Source of the DNA: Streptomyces muensis
GTDB lineage: Bacteria > Actinomycetota > Actinomycetes > Streptomycetales > Streptomycetaceae
NCBI RefSeq assembly: GCF_021474425.1
Contig: NZ_JAKEIP010000048.1
Location: 1-45,107 of the forward strand
Length of the DNA: 45,107 bases
Direction: 5' to 3'
In this document: piece by piece, positions 37,234 through 43,950 of the stretch
Layout of the letters: each line of letters starts with the position of its first letter
Numbering within the stretch: position 1 is the first letter of the stretch
Program-made: the position numbers and the translations under genes
The notes under the pieces: model-generated
Database searches by the model: none
Told to the model about the DNA's origin: nothing
Seen by the model: only the letters and a program-made list of their open reading frames with translations

Positions 37234-37997
37234 GCGAGGCGGCAGTGAACACCGCACCTGTGCTGCGGATGGAGTCCGTCCGCAAGACCTTCGGCGACTC
37301 GGTGGTACTGCGGGACGTCGACCTGGAGGTCGCCCCGCACACGGTGACCGCGCTGATCGGCGCCTCCGGCTCCGGCAAGTCGACGCTGCTGCGGTGCGCG
37401 AACCTCCTGGAGGACGTCGACGACGGTGCGATCTGGCTCGACGGCGAGGAGATCACCGATCCGCGCGTCGACCAGGACGCCGTACGGCGCCGTATCGGCG
37501 TGGTGTTCCAGGCGTACAACCTCTTCCCGCACATGACGGTGCTGGAGAACATCACCCTCGCCCCGCGCCGGGTGCACGGTGTGTCCCGGGCAGAGGCCGA
37601 GGCACGCGCGCGTGAGCTGCTGGAGCGGCTCGGGCTGGTCGGCAAGGCCGACGAGTACCCGGACCGGCTGAGCGGCGGCCAGCAGCAGCGGGTGGCGATC
37701 GTGCGCGCCCTGGCCGTACGGCCCCGGCTGCTGCTGCTCGACGAGGTCACCGCGGCTCTCGACCCGGAGCTCGTGGGCGAAGTCCTCGCCGTCGTCCGTG
37801 ACTTGAAGGCGGACGGGATGACGATGGTGCTGGCCACGCACGAGATGGGGTTCGCGCGGGAGGTCGCCGACCAGGTTTGTTTTCTGGACGGAGGGGTGGT
37901 GTTGGAGCGCGGTACGGCCGAGCAGATCTTCGGGGATCCGCAGCAGGAACGTACACAGCGTTTCCTGCGGCGGATCGTGGAGGCCGGTCGCCTGTAA
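37230..37997 (+). CDS. Amino-acid ABC transporter ATP-binding protein
   Basis: A 255-residue GlnQ/HisP-type ATPase. Walker A GASGSGKST, Q-loop VFQAYNLFPHMTVLEN, signature LSGGQQQRVAIVRAL, Walker B LLLLDEVTAALDPELV (Glu-to-Val variation typical of the DEVTSALDP group), and H-loop ATHEMGFAREVADQV. GTG 37230 overlaps the permease stop by 4 nt, with AAGGAGGGG upstream. The stop codon lies inside the terminator stem. Confidence 0.95.
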   Translation: MSEAAVNTAPVLRMESVRKTFGDSVVLRDVDLEVAPHTVTALIGASGSGKSTLLRCANLLEDVDDGAIWLDGEEITDPRVDQDAVRRRIGVVFQAYNLFPHMTVLENITLAPRRVHGVSRAEAEARARELLERLGLVGKADEYPDRLSGGQQQRVAIVRALAVRPRLLLLDEVTAALDPELVGEVLAVVRDLKADGMTMVLATHEMGFAREVADQVCFLDGGVVLERGTAEQIFGDPQQERTQRFLRRIVEAGRL

Positions 37998-38028
37998 GGA
38001 CCGCTTGCCATGGCGAGGCGGTCCTTAC
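37994..38028. terminator. Bidirectional hairpin between the ABC operon and aroQ
   Basis: GTAAGGACCGC (37994-38004) pairs perfectly with GCGGTCCTTAC (38018-38028), and the loop can pair further (TTGCCA/TGGCGA). It overlaps the ATPase stop codon and lies 22 nt from the end of convergent aroQ. Confidence 0.75.
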
Positions 38029-38050
38029 ATCTCAGGCCCTCACCGCCATG

Positions 38051-38524
38051 TCACGTGTCCGCCTGCCCCGCCCCTGCCAGCGCCGCGACCCGCTCCACGC
38101 CGAACGCGTACCCCTGCACACCGCACCCCGCGATGACCCCGTCGGCGCGCAAGGAGACGTACGAGTGGTGCCGGAACGACTCGCGCTTGTGGATGTTGGA
38201 GATGTGGACCTCCAACACCGGAAGGCCGTCACAGGTGTTGAGCGCATCCAGGATCGCCACGGAGGTGTGCGAGTAGGCGCCGGGGTTGATCACGATCCCG
38301 CAGTGGTTCAGCCGTGCCTCGTGGATCCAGTCGACCAGCTCACCCTCGTGGTTGGACTGCCGGAAGTCGATCGTGCCGCCGTGCGCGGCCGCCGTCTTGG
38401 CGCACAGTGCCTCCACGTCGGCCAGGGTCTCGGAGCCGTAGATCTCCGGCTGGCGCTGGCCGAGCAGGTTCAGGTTGGGGCCGTTGAGGATCATGATGGG
38501 GGCGTGAGCCAGGCTGCGGGGCAC
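38051..38524 (-). CDS. aroQ: Type II 3-dehydroquinate dehydratase
   Basis: A 157-residue shikimate-pathway enzyme converting 3-dehydroquinate to 3-dehydroshikimate, usually a dodecamer. Complete motifs: ILNGPNLNLLGQRQPEIYG with catalytic Arg24 and Tyr29, RQSNHEGELVDWIHEA, INPGAYSHTSVAI, and EVHISNIHKRESFRHHS with catalytic His. GTG 38524 (MPRSLAHAP) was chosen because it gives the usual actinobacterial length; GGAGGA lies only 3 nt upstream of it. It is transcribed alone, convergent with the amino-acid ABC operon and divergent from the S66 peptidase gene. Confidence 0.96.
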   Translation of the reverse strand: MPRSLAHAPIMILNGPNLNLLGQRQPEIYGSETLADVEALCAKTAAAHGGTIDFRQSNHEGELVDWIHEARLNHCGIVINPGAYSHTSVAILDALNTCDGLPVLEVHISNIHKRESFRHHSYVSLRADGVIAGCGVQGYAFGVERVAALAGAGQADT

Positions 38525-38627
38525 GGTTCCTCCGGTCCGTTCGGGGTGCGGCGGCCCGTCCATGACCGCTGCGCAGACCCGGTTTATCACGGTGCGCGGG
38601 TCATGACGCGCGCCCTACCCTCGCGGT

Positions 38628-39674
38628 ATGACCGTGATCTCGTATCCTCCCAAGCCCTCCCCCGGCGACCGCGTCGCCGTCATCTCGCCCGGCGCGGGCT
38701 TGCCCGGCCTCTTCCCTCGCCCGTTCGAACTGGGCCTGGAGCGGCTGCGCAAGGACTACGAGCTCGAACCGGTCGAGTACCCGGCGACCCGCAAGATGGG
38801 CGCGACGCCCCAGGAGCGGGCCGACGACATCCACGCCGCGTTCGCCGATCCGGACATCAAGGCCGTCATGGCGTCCATCGGCGGCGACGACCAGATCACC
38901 GTGCTGCCCTTGCTGGACCGGGAGTTGATCCGGGCGAACCCGAAGCCGTTCTTCGGGATGAGCGACAACACGAACCTGCTCATGTTCCTGCGCAACACCG
39001 GCGTGGTCGGCTACCACGGTGCGACCGTCATGACCGCGCTGGGCCGTCCCGTCGCCATGGATCAGCTGACCGCCGAGTCACTACGGGCGGCGCTGTTCAC
39101 CTCGGGCGAGTACGAACTCAGGCCCGCCGAGCGCTGGAACGACGTCAACCGCGACTGGGCCGACCCGGCGACCTTCGACGCCGAGCCGGAGACGCGGCCC
39201 GCCGACGGTTGGACGTGGGTGAACGCCGACCGGGTGGTGGAGGGTCGCAGTTGGGGAGGCTGCCTCGAGATCCTGGGCTGGCTGCTGATGGCCGACCGGG
39301 AGATCGCGCGCGACCTCTCGGAGTACGACGGCGGGGTGCTGTTCCTGGAGACCTCCGAGGAGATGCCGAGCGGTGAGGAGGTCTTCCGCACCCTGCGGAA
39401 CATGGGCGAGCGCGGGCTGCTGCACCGTTTCTCCGCGCTGCTGATGGGCCGCGCGAAGACCTGGTCCTTCGAGCGCCCCAACAGCCCCGAGGAGGCCGCC
39501 CGTTACGCGGCCGAGCAGCGCGAGGCCGTTCTGCGCGCCATGCGCGCCTACGCGCCCGACACCACGATCGTCTTCGACGTCGACTTCGGGCACACCGACC
39601 CACAGCTGGTGATCCCTTACGGCGGCGTCGTGCGCGTCGACGGTCCCTCCCGGCGCGTCACCGTCACATACTGA
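38628..39674 (+). CDS. S66-family peptidase (LD-carboxypeptidase / MccF-like)
   Basis: A 348-residue serine peptidase. Landmarks: GDRVAVISPGAG at the N-terminus, ASIGGDDQITVLPLLD, the nucleophile Ser in FGMSDNTNLL, Glu in the VEGRSWGGCLEIL region, and the catalytic His in VDFGHTDPQLVIPYGG. Members include LdcA, which trims L,D-peptide bonds in muropeptides, and MccF, which cleaves the antibiotic microcin C7. The SDNT motif and length fit the MccF-like branch somewhat better (judgement). There is no signal peptide, so it is cytosolic. TACCCT lies 6 nt before the ATG without a Shine-Dalgarno, suggesting a leaderless transcript. Confidence 0.88.
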   Translation: MTVISYPPKPSPGDRVAVISPGAGLPGLFPRPFELGLERLRKDYELEPVEYPATRKMGATPQERADDIHAAFADPDIKAVMASIGGDDQITVLPLLDRELIRANPKPFFGMSDNTNLLMFLRNTGVVGYHGATVMTALGRPVAMDQLTAESLRAALFTSGEYELRPAERWNDVNRDWADPATFDAEPETRPADGWTWVNADRVVEGRSWGGCLEILGWLLMADREIARDLSEYDGGVLFLETSEEMPSGEEVFRTLRNMGERGLLHRFSALLMGRAKTWSFERPNSPEEAARYAAEQREAVLRAMRAYAPDTTIVFDVDFGHTDPQLVIPYGGVVRVDGPSRRVTVTY

Positions 39675-39705
39675 CGGGGCCCGACCGCCCCCGCGCGCCC
39701 CCGTA

Positions 39706-39724
39706 ACCCACGATCACTGTGGGT
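39706..39724. promoter_or_regulatory. Inverted repeat ACCCAC-N7-GTGGGT before the MHS gene
   Basis: A perfect 6-7-6 repeat immediately upstream of, and sharing its last T with, a possible -10 box TAGTTG (39724-39729) that lies 7 nt before the ATG. It could be an operator, or a weak terminator for the peptidase gene. Confidence 0.4.
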
Positions 39725-39736
39725 AGTTGACGCGGC

Positions 39737-41041
39737 ATGCACGACGTACGCACCGTAAGGGCGCCCTCCATGTTGCGGCTCGCGGCCGCCTCGCTCGCCG
39801 GGACGGCCATCGAGTTCTACGACTTCTTCGTCTACGGGACCGCGGCGGCACTGGTCCTGGGACCGCTGTTCTTCCCGACGTTCTCGCCGGTGGCGGGAAC
39901 CCTGGCCGCCTTCGGAACGTTCGGCGTGGGCTTTGTGGCGCGGCCCCTGGGGTCGGTGCTGTTCGGGCACATCGGGGACCGGCACGGACGCCGGCCGGTC
40001 CTCGTCGCCTCGCTGCTGCTGACCGGCGCCTCCACGGTCGCGGTCGGCTGCGTACCGACGTACGACACGATCGGGGTGGCCGCTCCCCTGCTGCTGCTCG
40101 TGCTGCGCTTCCTTCAGGGGCTGGGGCTCGGCGGCGAGTGGGGCGGGGCCGTGCTGCTGACGGTGGAGCACGCGCCCGCCGGGCGGCGCGGTCTGTGGTC
40201 GAGTTTTCCGCAGGTCGGGCCCGCGCTGGGCTTTCTGCTCGCCAACGGTGTGGTGCTGGGGCTGTCGGCGACGCTGTCCGAGGCGCAGTTCGCCGCCTGG
40301 GGATGGCGGGTGCCGTTCTGGGCGGCGGGGGTGCTCGCGCTGGTGGGGCTGTGGCTGCGGTCGTCGCTCGTCGAAAGCCCTCGCTTCCTCGAGCTCGACG
40401 ACCACGCGCGCGTGCCGCTCGCCGAGGTCGTACGCGACCACTGGCGGCTCGTGCTGCTGACGGCCGGGGCGCTGTCGATCGGCTACGCGGTCTTCTACGC
40501 CGTGACGACCTGGTCCCTCGCGTACGCCACGGAGCGACTGGGTGTGAGCCGCAGCGTCATGCTGACCTGCATCATGGGCGCGGTGCTGGTCAAGGGCTCG
40601 CTCACCCCGCTGGTGGCGTGGCTCGGCGACCTCCACGGGCGGCGGCCGCTGTGTCTGCTGGGGTGCACCGCCACGGCTCTGTGGATGTTCCCGATGGTCG
40701 CGCTGCTCGCCACGGGAGAGCCGCTGCTGATGTTCCTCGGGTTTCTCGGGGCGATGCTCGCGTTCATCACGATGTTCGCGGTGATCGCCGCGTATCTGCC
40801 GGAGCTGTACGAGCCCCGGGTGCGCTGCACGGGCGCCGCGGTGGGCTACAACCTCGGCGGTGTCCTCGGGGGCGCGCTCACGCCGATCGTGGCGACCGCG
40901 CTCGCCGACCAGGGCGGTCGGGTGCCCTGGGGCGTGGGGGCGTACATGACCGGGCTCGCGCTGCTCAGCCTGGGGTGCTTCGCGCTGCTGCCCGAGACGC
41001 GTCCGGTGCCGGCCGCGGCGGCGGAGCCCGCCACCGGGTGA
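39737..41041 (+). CDS. MFS transporter, metabolite:H+ symporter (MHS) family
   Basis: A 434-residue, 12-TM transporter related to ShiA, ProP, KgtP and citrate/dicarboxylate symporters. Signature pieces: GTAIEFYDFFVYGTAAAL in TM1, GHIGDRHGRRPVL in the loop after TM2, RFLQGLGLGGEWGGAVLL in TM4-5, and GDLHGRRPL in the repeat half. It probably imports an organic acid or a shikimate-like compound by proton symport. aroQ is close by but on the other strand, so a shikimate link is only suggestive. ATG 39737 has no ribosome site; Met12 is an alternative start. Confidence 0.9.
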   Translation: MHDVRTVRAPSMLRLAAASLAGTAIEFYDFFVYGTAAALVLGPLFFPTFSPVAGTLAAFGTFGVGFVARPLGSVLFGHIGDRHGRRPVLVASLLLTGASTVAVGCVPTYDTIGVAAPLLLLVLRFLQGLGLGGEWGGAVLLTVEHAPAGRRGLWSSFPQVGPALGFLLANGVVLGLSATLSEAQFAAWGWRVPFWAAGVLALVGLWLRSSLVESPRFLELDDHARVPLAEVVRDHWRLVLLTAGALSIGYAVFYAVTTWSLAYATERLGVSRSVMLTCIMGAVLVKGSLTPLVAWLGDLHGRRPLCLLGCTATALWMFPMVALLATGEPLLMFLGFLGAMLAFITMFAVIAAYLPELYEPRVRCTGAAVGYNLGGVLGGALTPIVATALADQGGRVPWGVGAYMTGLALLSLGCFALLPETRPVPAAAAEPATG

Positions 41042-41067
41042 CGGGCTCCGGAACATCTCCGCGTCGG

Positions 41068-42168
41068 CTACGGGTTGATCGCGAGCTCCAGGTAGGCCGC
41101 GAACAGCACCAGGTGGACGCCGCCTTGGAGCGGCGTCGCCCGCCCCGGCACCACCGTCAGCGAGCTCACCACCACCGTCAGGGCGAGCAGCACCATGTGG
41201 GTGGGGCCCAGACCGAGGACGAGCGGGCCGGAGAGCCAGACGGAGGCCAGGGCGACCGCGGGGATGGTCAGGCCGATGCTGGCCATCGCCGAGCCGAGCG
41301 CCAGGTTCAGACTGGTCTGGACGCGGTCACGGCGCGCGGAGCGCAGCGCCGCGATCGTCTCGGGGAGCAGCACCAGCAGGGCGATGACCACGCCGACGGC
41401 CGCATGCGGCAGGTCGGCGGCCGCCACCCCGGACTCGATGGTCGGCGACACTCCCTTGGCCAGGCCGACCACGCCGATCAGGGCCAGACCCAGCAACGCC
41501 AGGCTGATCAAGGCCGTGCGGAGGGAGGGCGCGTGGGCGTGGTCGTCGACGGTGATGACCTCGCCCTGCCGGGTGATGGGGAGGAAGTAGTCACGGTGGC
41601 GCACGGTCTGGGTCGTCACGAACAGGCCGTAGAGGATCAGCGAGGAGACCGCGGCGAACGTCAGCTGCACGGTGGAGAACTCCGGGCCCGGCTTGCTCGT
41701 GGTGAACGTCGGCAGCACCAGGCTGAGCGTGGCCAGGGTGGCGACGGTCGCGAGGGCGGCTCCGGTGCCCTCGGGGTTGAAGACCGCCGTCCCGTGCCGC
41801 AGCGAGGCGACCAGCAGGGACAGGCCGACGATTCCGTTGCAGGTGATCATCACGGCCGCGAAGACGGTGTCCCGCGCGAGGGTGGAGCTCTTGTCGCCGC
41901 CGTCGGCCATCAGGGTCACGATCAGGGCGACCTCGATGATCGTGACGGCGACCGCGAGGACGAGGGAGCCGAAGGGTTCGCCGACCCGGTGTGCGACCAC
42001 TTCGGCGTGGTGCACTGCGGCCAGGACGGCGCCCGCGAGGACCAGGGTCACCAGCGCGACGACCGCGCCGGGCAGGTCTCGTCCCCAGGTGAAGACCAGC
42101 AGGACGACCGCGAGCACCGGCACGACATACGTCCACCGGGTCATGAGCGGCCTGAGCCTGGCGATCAT
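41068..42168 (-). CDS. ChaA-like cation/proton antiporter (CaCA superfamily)
   Basis: A 366-residue protein with about 11 TM segments. The two inverted alpha repeats are visible: VGEPFGSLVLAVAVTIIEVALI in the first half and LPHAAVGVVIALLVLLPETIAAL with SLNLALGSAMASIGLTIP in the second. The acidic residues in IIEVAL and LPETIA are the expected ion-site ligands. E. coli ChaA exchanges Na+, K+ or Ca2+ for H+. A His/Asp-rich loop (VDDHAHAPS) separates the halves. The start is uncertain between Met1 (42168) and Met9 (42144), neither with a strong ribosome site. It is convergent with the MHS gene, 26 nt away. Confidence 0.9.
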   Translation of the reverse strand: MIARLRPLMTRWTYVVPVLAVVLLVFTWGRDLPGAVVALVTLVLAGAVLAAVHHAEVVAHRVGEPFGSLVLAVAVTIIEVALIVTLMADGGDKSSTLARDTVFAAVMITCNGIVGLSLLVASLRHGTAVFNPEGTGAALATVATLATLSLVLPTFTTSKPGPEFSTVQLTFAAVSSLILYGLFVTTQTVRHRDYFLPITRQGEVITVDDHAHAPSLRTALISLALLGLALIGVVGLAKGVSPTIESGVAAADLPHAAVGVVIALLVLLPETIAALRSARRDRVQTSLNLALGSAMASIGLTIPAVALASVWLSGPLVLGLGPTHMVLLALTVVVSSLTVVPGRATPLQGGVHLVLFAAYLELAINP

Positions 42169-42226
42169 GGAGCGATCGTCGCAGAGGGGCGGGGGGTTCG
42201 CATTCCGGTCGGTGTGGCGGTCAGGC

Positions 42227-42253
42227 GGCCCCGCGCCCTCGGGATGCGGGGCC
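42227..42253 (-). terminator. Hairpin after the small alpha/beta-barrel gene
   Basis: GGCCCCGC (42227-42234) pairs with GCGGGGCC (42246-42253) around an 11-nt loop, 18 nt after the stop at 42272. Confidence 0.65.
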
Positions 42254-42271
42254 CCTGTGGGTCGTATGTCG

Positions 42272-42586
42272 CTACGCGAAATCGGTCGTCTCCTGTACGT
42301 CGCAGTCCGTGAAGGACGGCGGCCTGGTGCACAGCGCGGCCATCTGCTCCGCGAACTTGGTCGTCTCGGGGTCGTCGCTGTTGCGCATGGCGTCCTCGTA
42401 GGAGTCGAACTCGATCACTACGAGGTAGCGGTTGGCCTGGCCCCGGTCCTTGAGGACGAGACGGCGCGTGGGACCGCCGCTGCGGCCCGCCAGGCGCTGT
42501 TCCGTCTCCTGGGCCAGCTCCCGCATCTCGTCGATGCGCTCGGTCTCGAAGTCGATGATCTGCACGAACTTCATGGGTGCGTCCAC
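42272..42586 (-). CDS. Small dimeric alpha/beta-barrel protein, unknown function
   Basis: About 104 residues. The pattern KFVQIIDFETERIDEMREL, then a Arg/Gly loop, RYLVVIEFDSYEDAMRNSDDPETTKFAEQM, is that of the ferredoxin-like dimeric alpha/beta-barrel superfamily (antibiotic monooxygenase/EthD/DUF relatives). No catalytic residue can be named. GTG 42586 is preferred since GGAGG sits 5 nt upstream; ATG 42574 (MKFVQI) is the alternative. It follows terC on the same strand but a hairpin separates them. Confidence 0.75.
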   Translation of the reverse strand: MDAPMKFVQIIDFETERIDEMRELAQETEQRLAGRSGGPTRRLVLKDRGQANRYLVVIEFDSYEDAMRNSDDPETTKFAEQMAALCTRPPSFTDCDVQETTDFA

Positions 42587-42643
42587 AGGTGCCTCCACCC
42601 CCGGCCGTGGTGTCCCCGGCCGGGAACACCCAGCACCCAACGA

Positions 42644-42661
42644 AGCACCGGGAGCGGTGCT
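42644..42661 (-). terminator. Hairpin downstream of terC
   Basis: AGCACCG (42644-42650), loop GGAG, CGGTGCT (42655-42661): a perfect 7-bp stem, 54 nt after the terC stop. A second near-palindrome, GGTGTCCCCGG/CCGGGAACACC, follows at 42609-42630. Confidence 0.55.
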
Positions 42662-42715
42662 CGGCAATTCGCTGGGCACCACCCCCGGTGTTGGTTCTTT
42701 CTACGTCCGACGCGG

Positions 42716-43717
42716 TCAGACGTCGATGCTGTCCTTCGGAGCGCCTTCGCTCTTCTCCTGCGCCGCCTCGGCCGCCTCCTGCTTCTTGGAGGCCCTCAGG
42801 CTGGTGATCGTGGTGACGATCAGGACCGAGCAGATCACACCGAGCGAGACCGGGATGCTGATCTCGGGGACATGGACGCCGGATTCGTGCAGCGCGTGCA
42901 GGACGAGCTTGACGCCGATGAAGCCCAGGATGATCGACAGGCCGTAGCTGAGGTGGACCAGCTTCTTCAGCAGGCCACCGATGAGGAAGTACAGCTGCCG
43001 AAGACCCATCAGCGCGAAGGCGTTGGCGGTGAAGACGATGTACGGGTCCTGCGTCAGGCCGAAGATCGCCGGGATGGAGTCGAGGGCGAAGAGCACGTCC
43101 GTGGTACCGATCGCCAGCATCACGACCAGCATCGGGGTCATGACCCGCTTGCCGTTCTCCTGGATCCACAGCTTGGTGCCGTGGTACCGGTCGGCGACAC
43201 CGAACCTGCGCTCGGCCGCCTTCAGCAGCTTGTTCTCCTCGAACTCCTCGTCCTCCTCGTCCGCCCGGGCCTCCTGGATGAGCTTCCAGGCGGTCCAGAT
43301 CAGGAAGGCGCCGAAGAGGTAGAACACCCAGGCGAAGCTGGCGAGGATGGCAGCACCCGCGGCGATGAAGATGGCTCGCAGGACCAGGGCTATGAGGACA
43401 CCGACGAGCAGCACTCGCTGCTGGTACTGGGTCGGCACCGCGAACTTCGCCATGATCAGGACGAAGACGAAGAGGTTGTCGACGCTCAGCGACTTCTCGG
43501 TGATGAAGCCGGCGAAGAACTCACCGCCGGCCTGTCCGCCGCCGAAGATGAGCAGGCCGAGCCCGAAGAGGCCCGCCAGGACGATCCAGACGATCGTCCA
43601 GATTCCGGCTTCCTTGATCGATACGTCATGCGGCTTACGGCCGATGAAGAAATCGACCGCGATCAGGGCGGCAAGGCCCACGATGGTCAGGACCCAAAGG
43701 GTCGTCGAGACTTCCAC
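42716..43717 (-). CDS. TerC/Alx-family membrane protein, probable Mn2+ exporter
   Basis: A 333-residue protein with about 9 TM segments. Diagnostic stretches: EKSLSVDNLFVFVLIMAKF and LFALDSIPAIFGLTQDPYIV, whose Asp residues line the presumed metal path, and FTANAFALMGLRQLYFLI. A cytosolic acidic loop (EARADEEDEEFEENK) separates the halves, and the C-terminus is charged. TerC/Alx proteins are linked to tellurite resistance and, more recently, manganese export. GTG 43717 is chosen because GGAGG lies 4-5 nt upstream and TM1 starts at once. The probable manganese riboswitch in its leader supports an Mn2+ role. Confidence 0.93.
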   Translation of the reverse strand: MEVSTTLWVLTIVGLAALIAVDFFIGRKPHDVSIKEAGIWTIVWIVLAGLFGLGLLIFGGGQAGGEFFAGFITEKSLSVDNLFVFVLIMAKFAVPTQYQQRVLLVGVLIALVLRAIFIAAGAAILASFAWVFYLFGAFLIWTAWKLIQEARADEEDEEFEENKLLKAAERRFGVADRYHGTKLWIQENGKRVMTPMLVVMLAIGTTDVLFALDSIPAIFGLTQDPYIVFTANAFALMGLRQLYFLIGGLLKKLVHLSYGLSIILGFIGVKLVLHALHESGVHVPEISIPVSLGVICSVLIVTTITSLRASKKQEAAEAAQEKSEGAPKDSIDV

Positions 43718-43762
43718 TGCGCCTCCGGCAGTCGTAACGGCAAATGTCAGCGTCGTCGCGCG

Positions 43763-43862
43763 CCGGAGGTCTCTTCCACCCACGATGGGCCGACGCCCCG
43801 GGATCTGGCCTGATCCGTATTGACGGGTACGCCGCAGCAGACAGGGAGTACTCCCCTCCGTG
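43763..43862 (-). ncRNA. Probable yybP-ykoY (manganese) riboswitch in the terC leader
   Basis: Read on the minus strand, the leader has the hallmarks of this class as I know them. P1 is CGGAGG (43860-43855) paired with CCTCCG (43769-43764). The conserved GGGGAGTA (43856-43849) follows the 5' strand of P1, and GAGACC immediately precedes and enters its 3' strand. An internal CGTCAA is at 43825-43820. Spacing between the P1 strands (about 100 nt) fits. The element ends 46 nt before the terC GTG. A covariance-model search was not possible. Confidence 0.75.
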
Positions 43863-43868
43863 GGACAA

Positions 43869-43898
43869 ACAGTACCTCAATCACCAAGGAAAGGTAAA
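43869..43898 (-). promoter_or_regulatory. Promoter of terC leader
   Basis: On the minus strand TTTACC (43898-43893), an 18-nt spacer and TACTGT (43874-43869). Transcription would start near 43862, exactly at the 5' edge of the riboswitch. Confidence 0.5.
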
Positions 43899-43900
43899 GT

Positions 43901-43950
43901 GCTTGGCAAAAAAAGTACCAAGTTCGCTGGTCAGAGTGGCTTTACCGGTA
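43901..43950 (-). terminator. T7-tract hairpin after the FtsK-like gene
   Basis: On the minus strand, AAGTACC at the end of the gene pairs with GGTACTT, followed by a run of seven T in total (43914-43908), rare in this genome. The loop is long (about 27 nt), and alternative pairings (CTTGG/CCAAG, GGTAAAG/CTTTACC) compete, so efficiency is uncertain. Confidence 0.5.
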
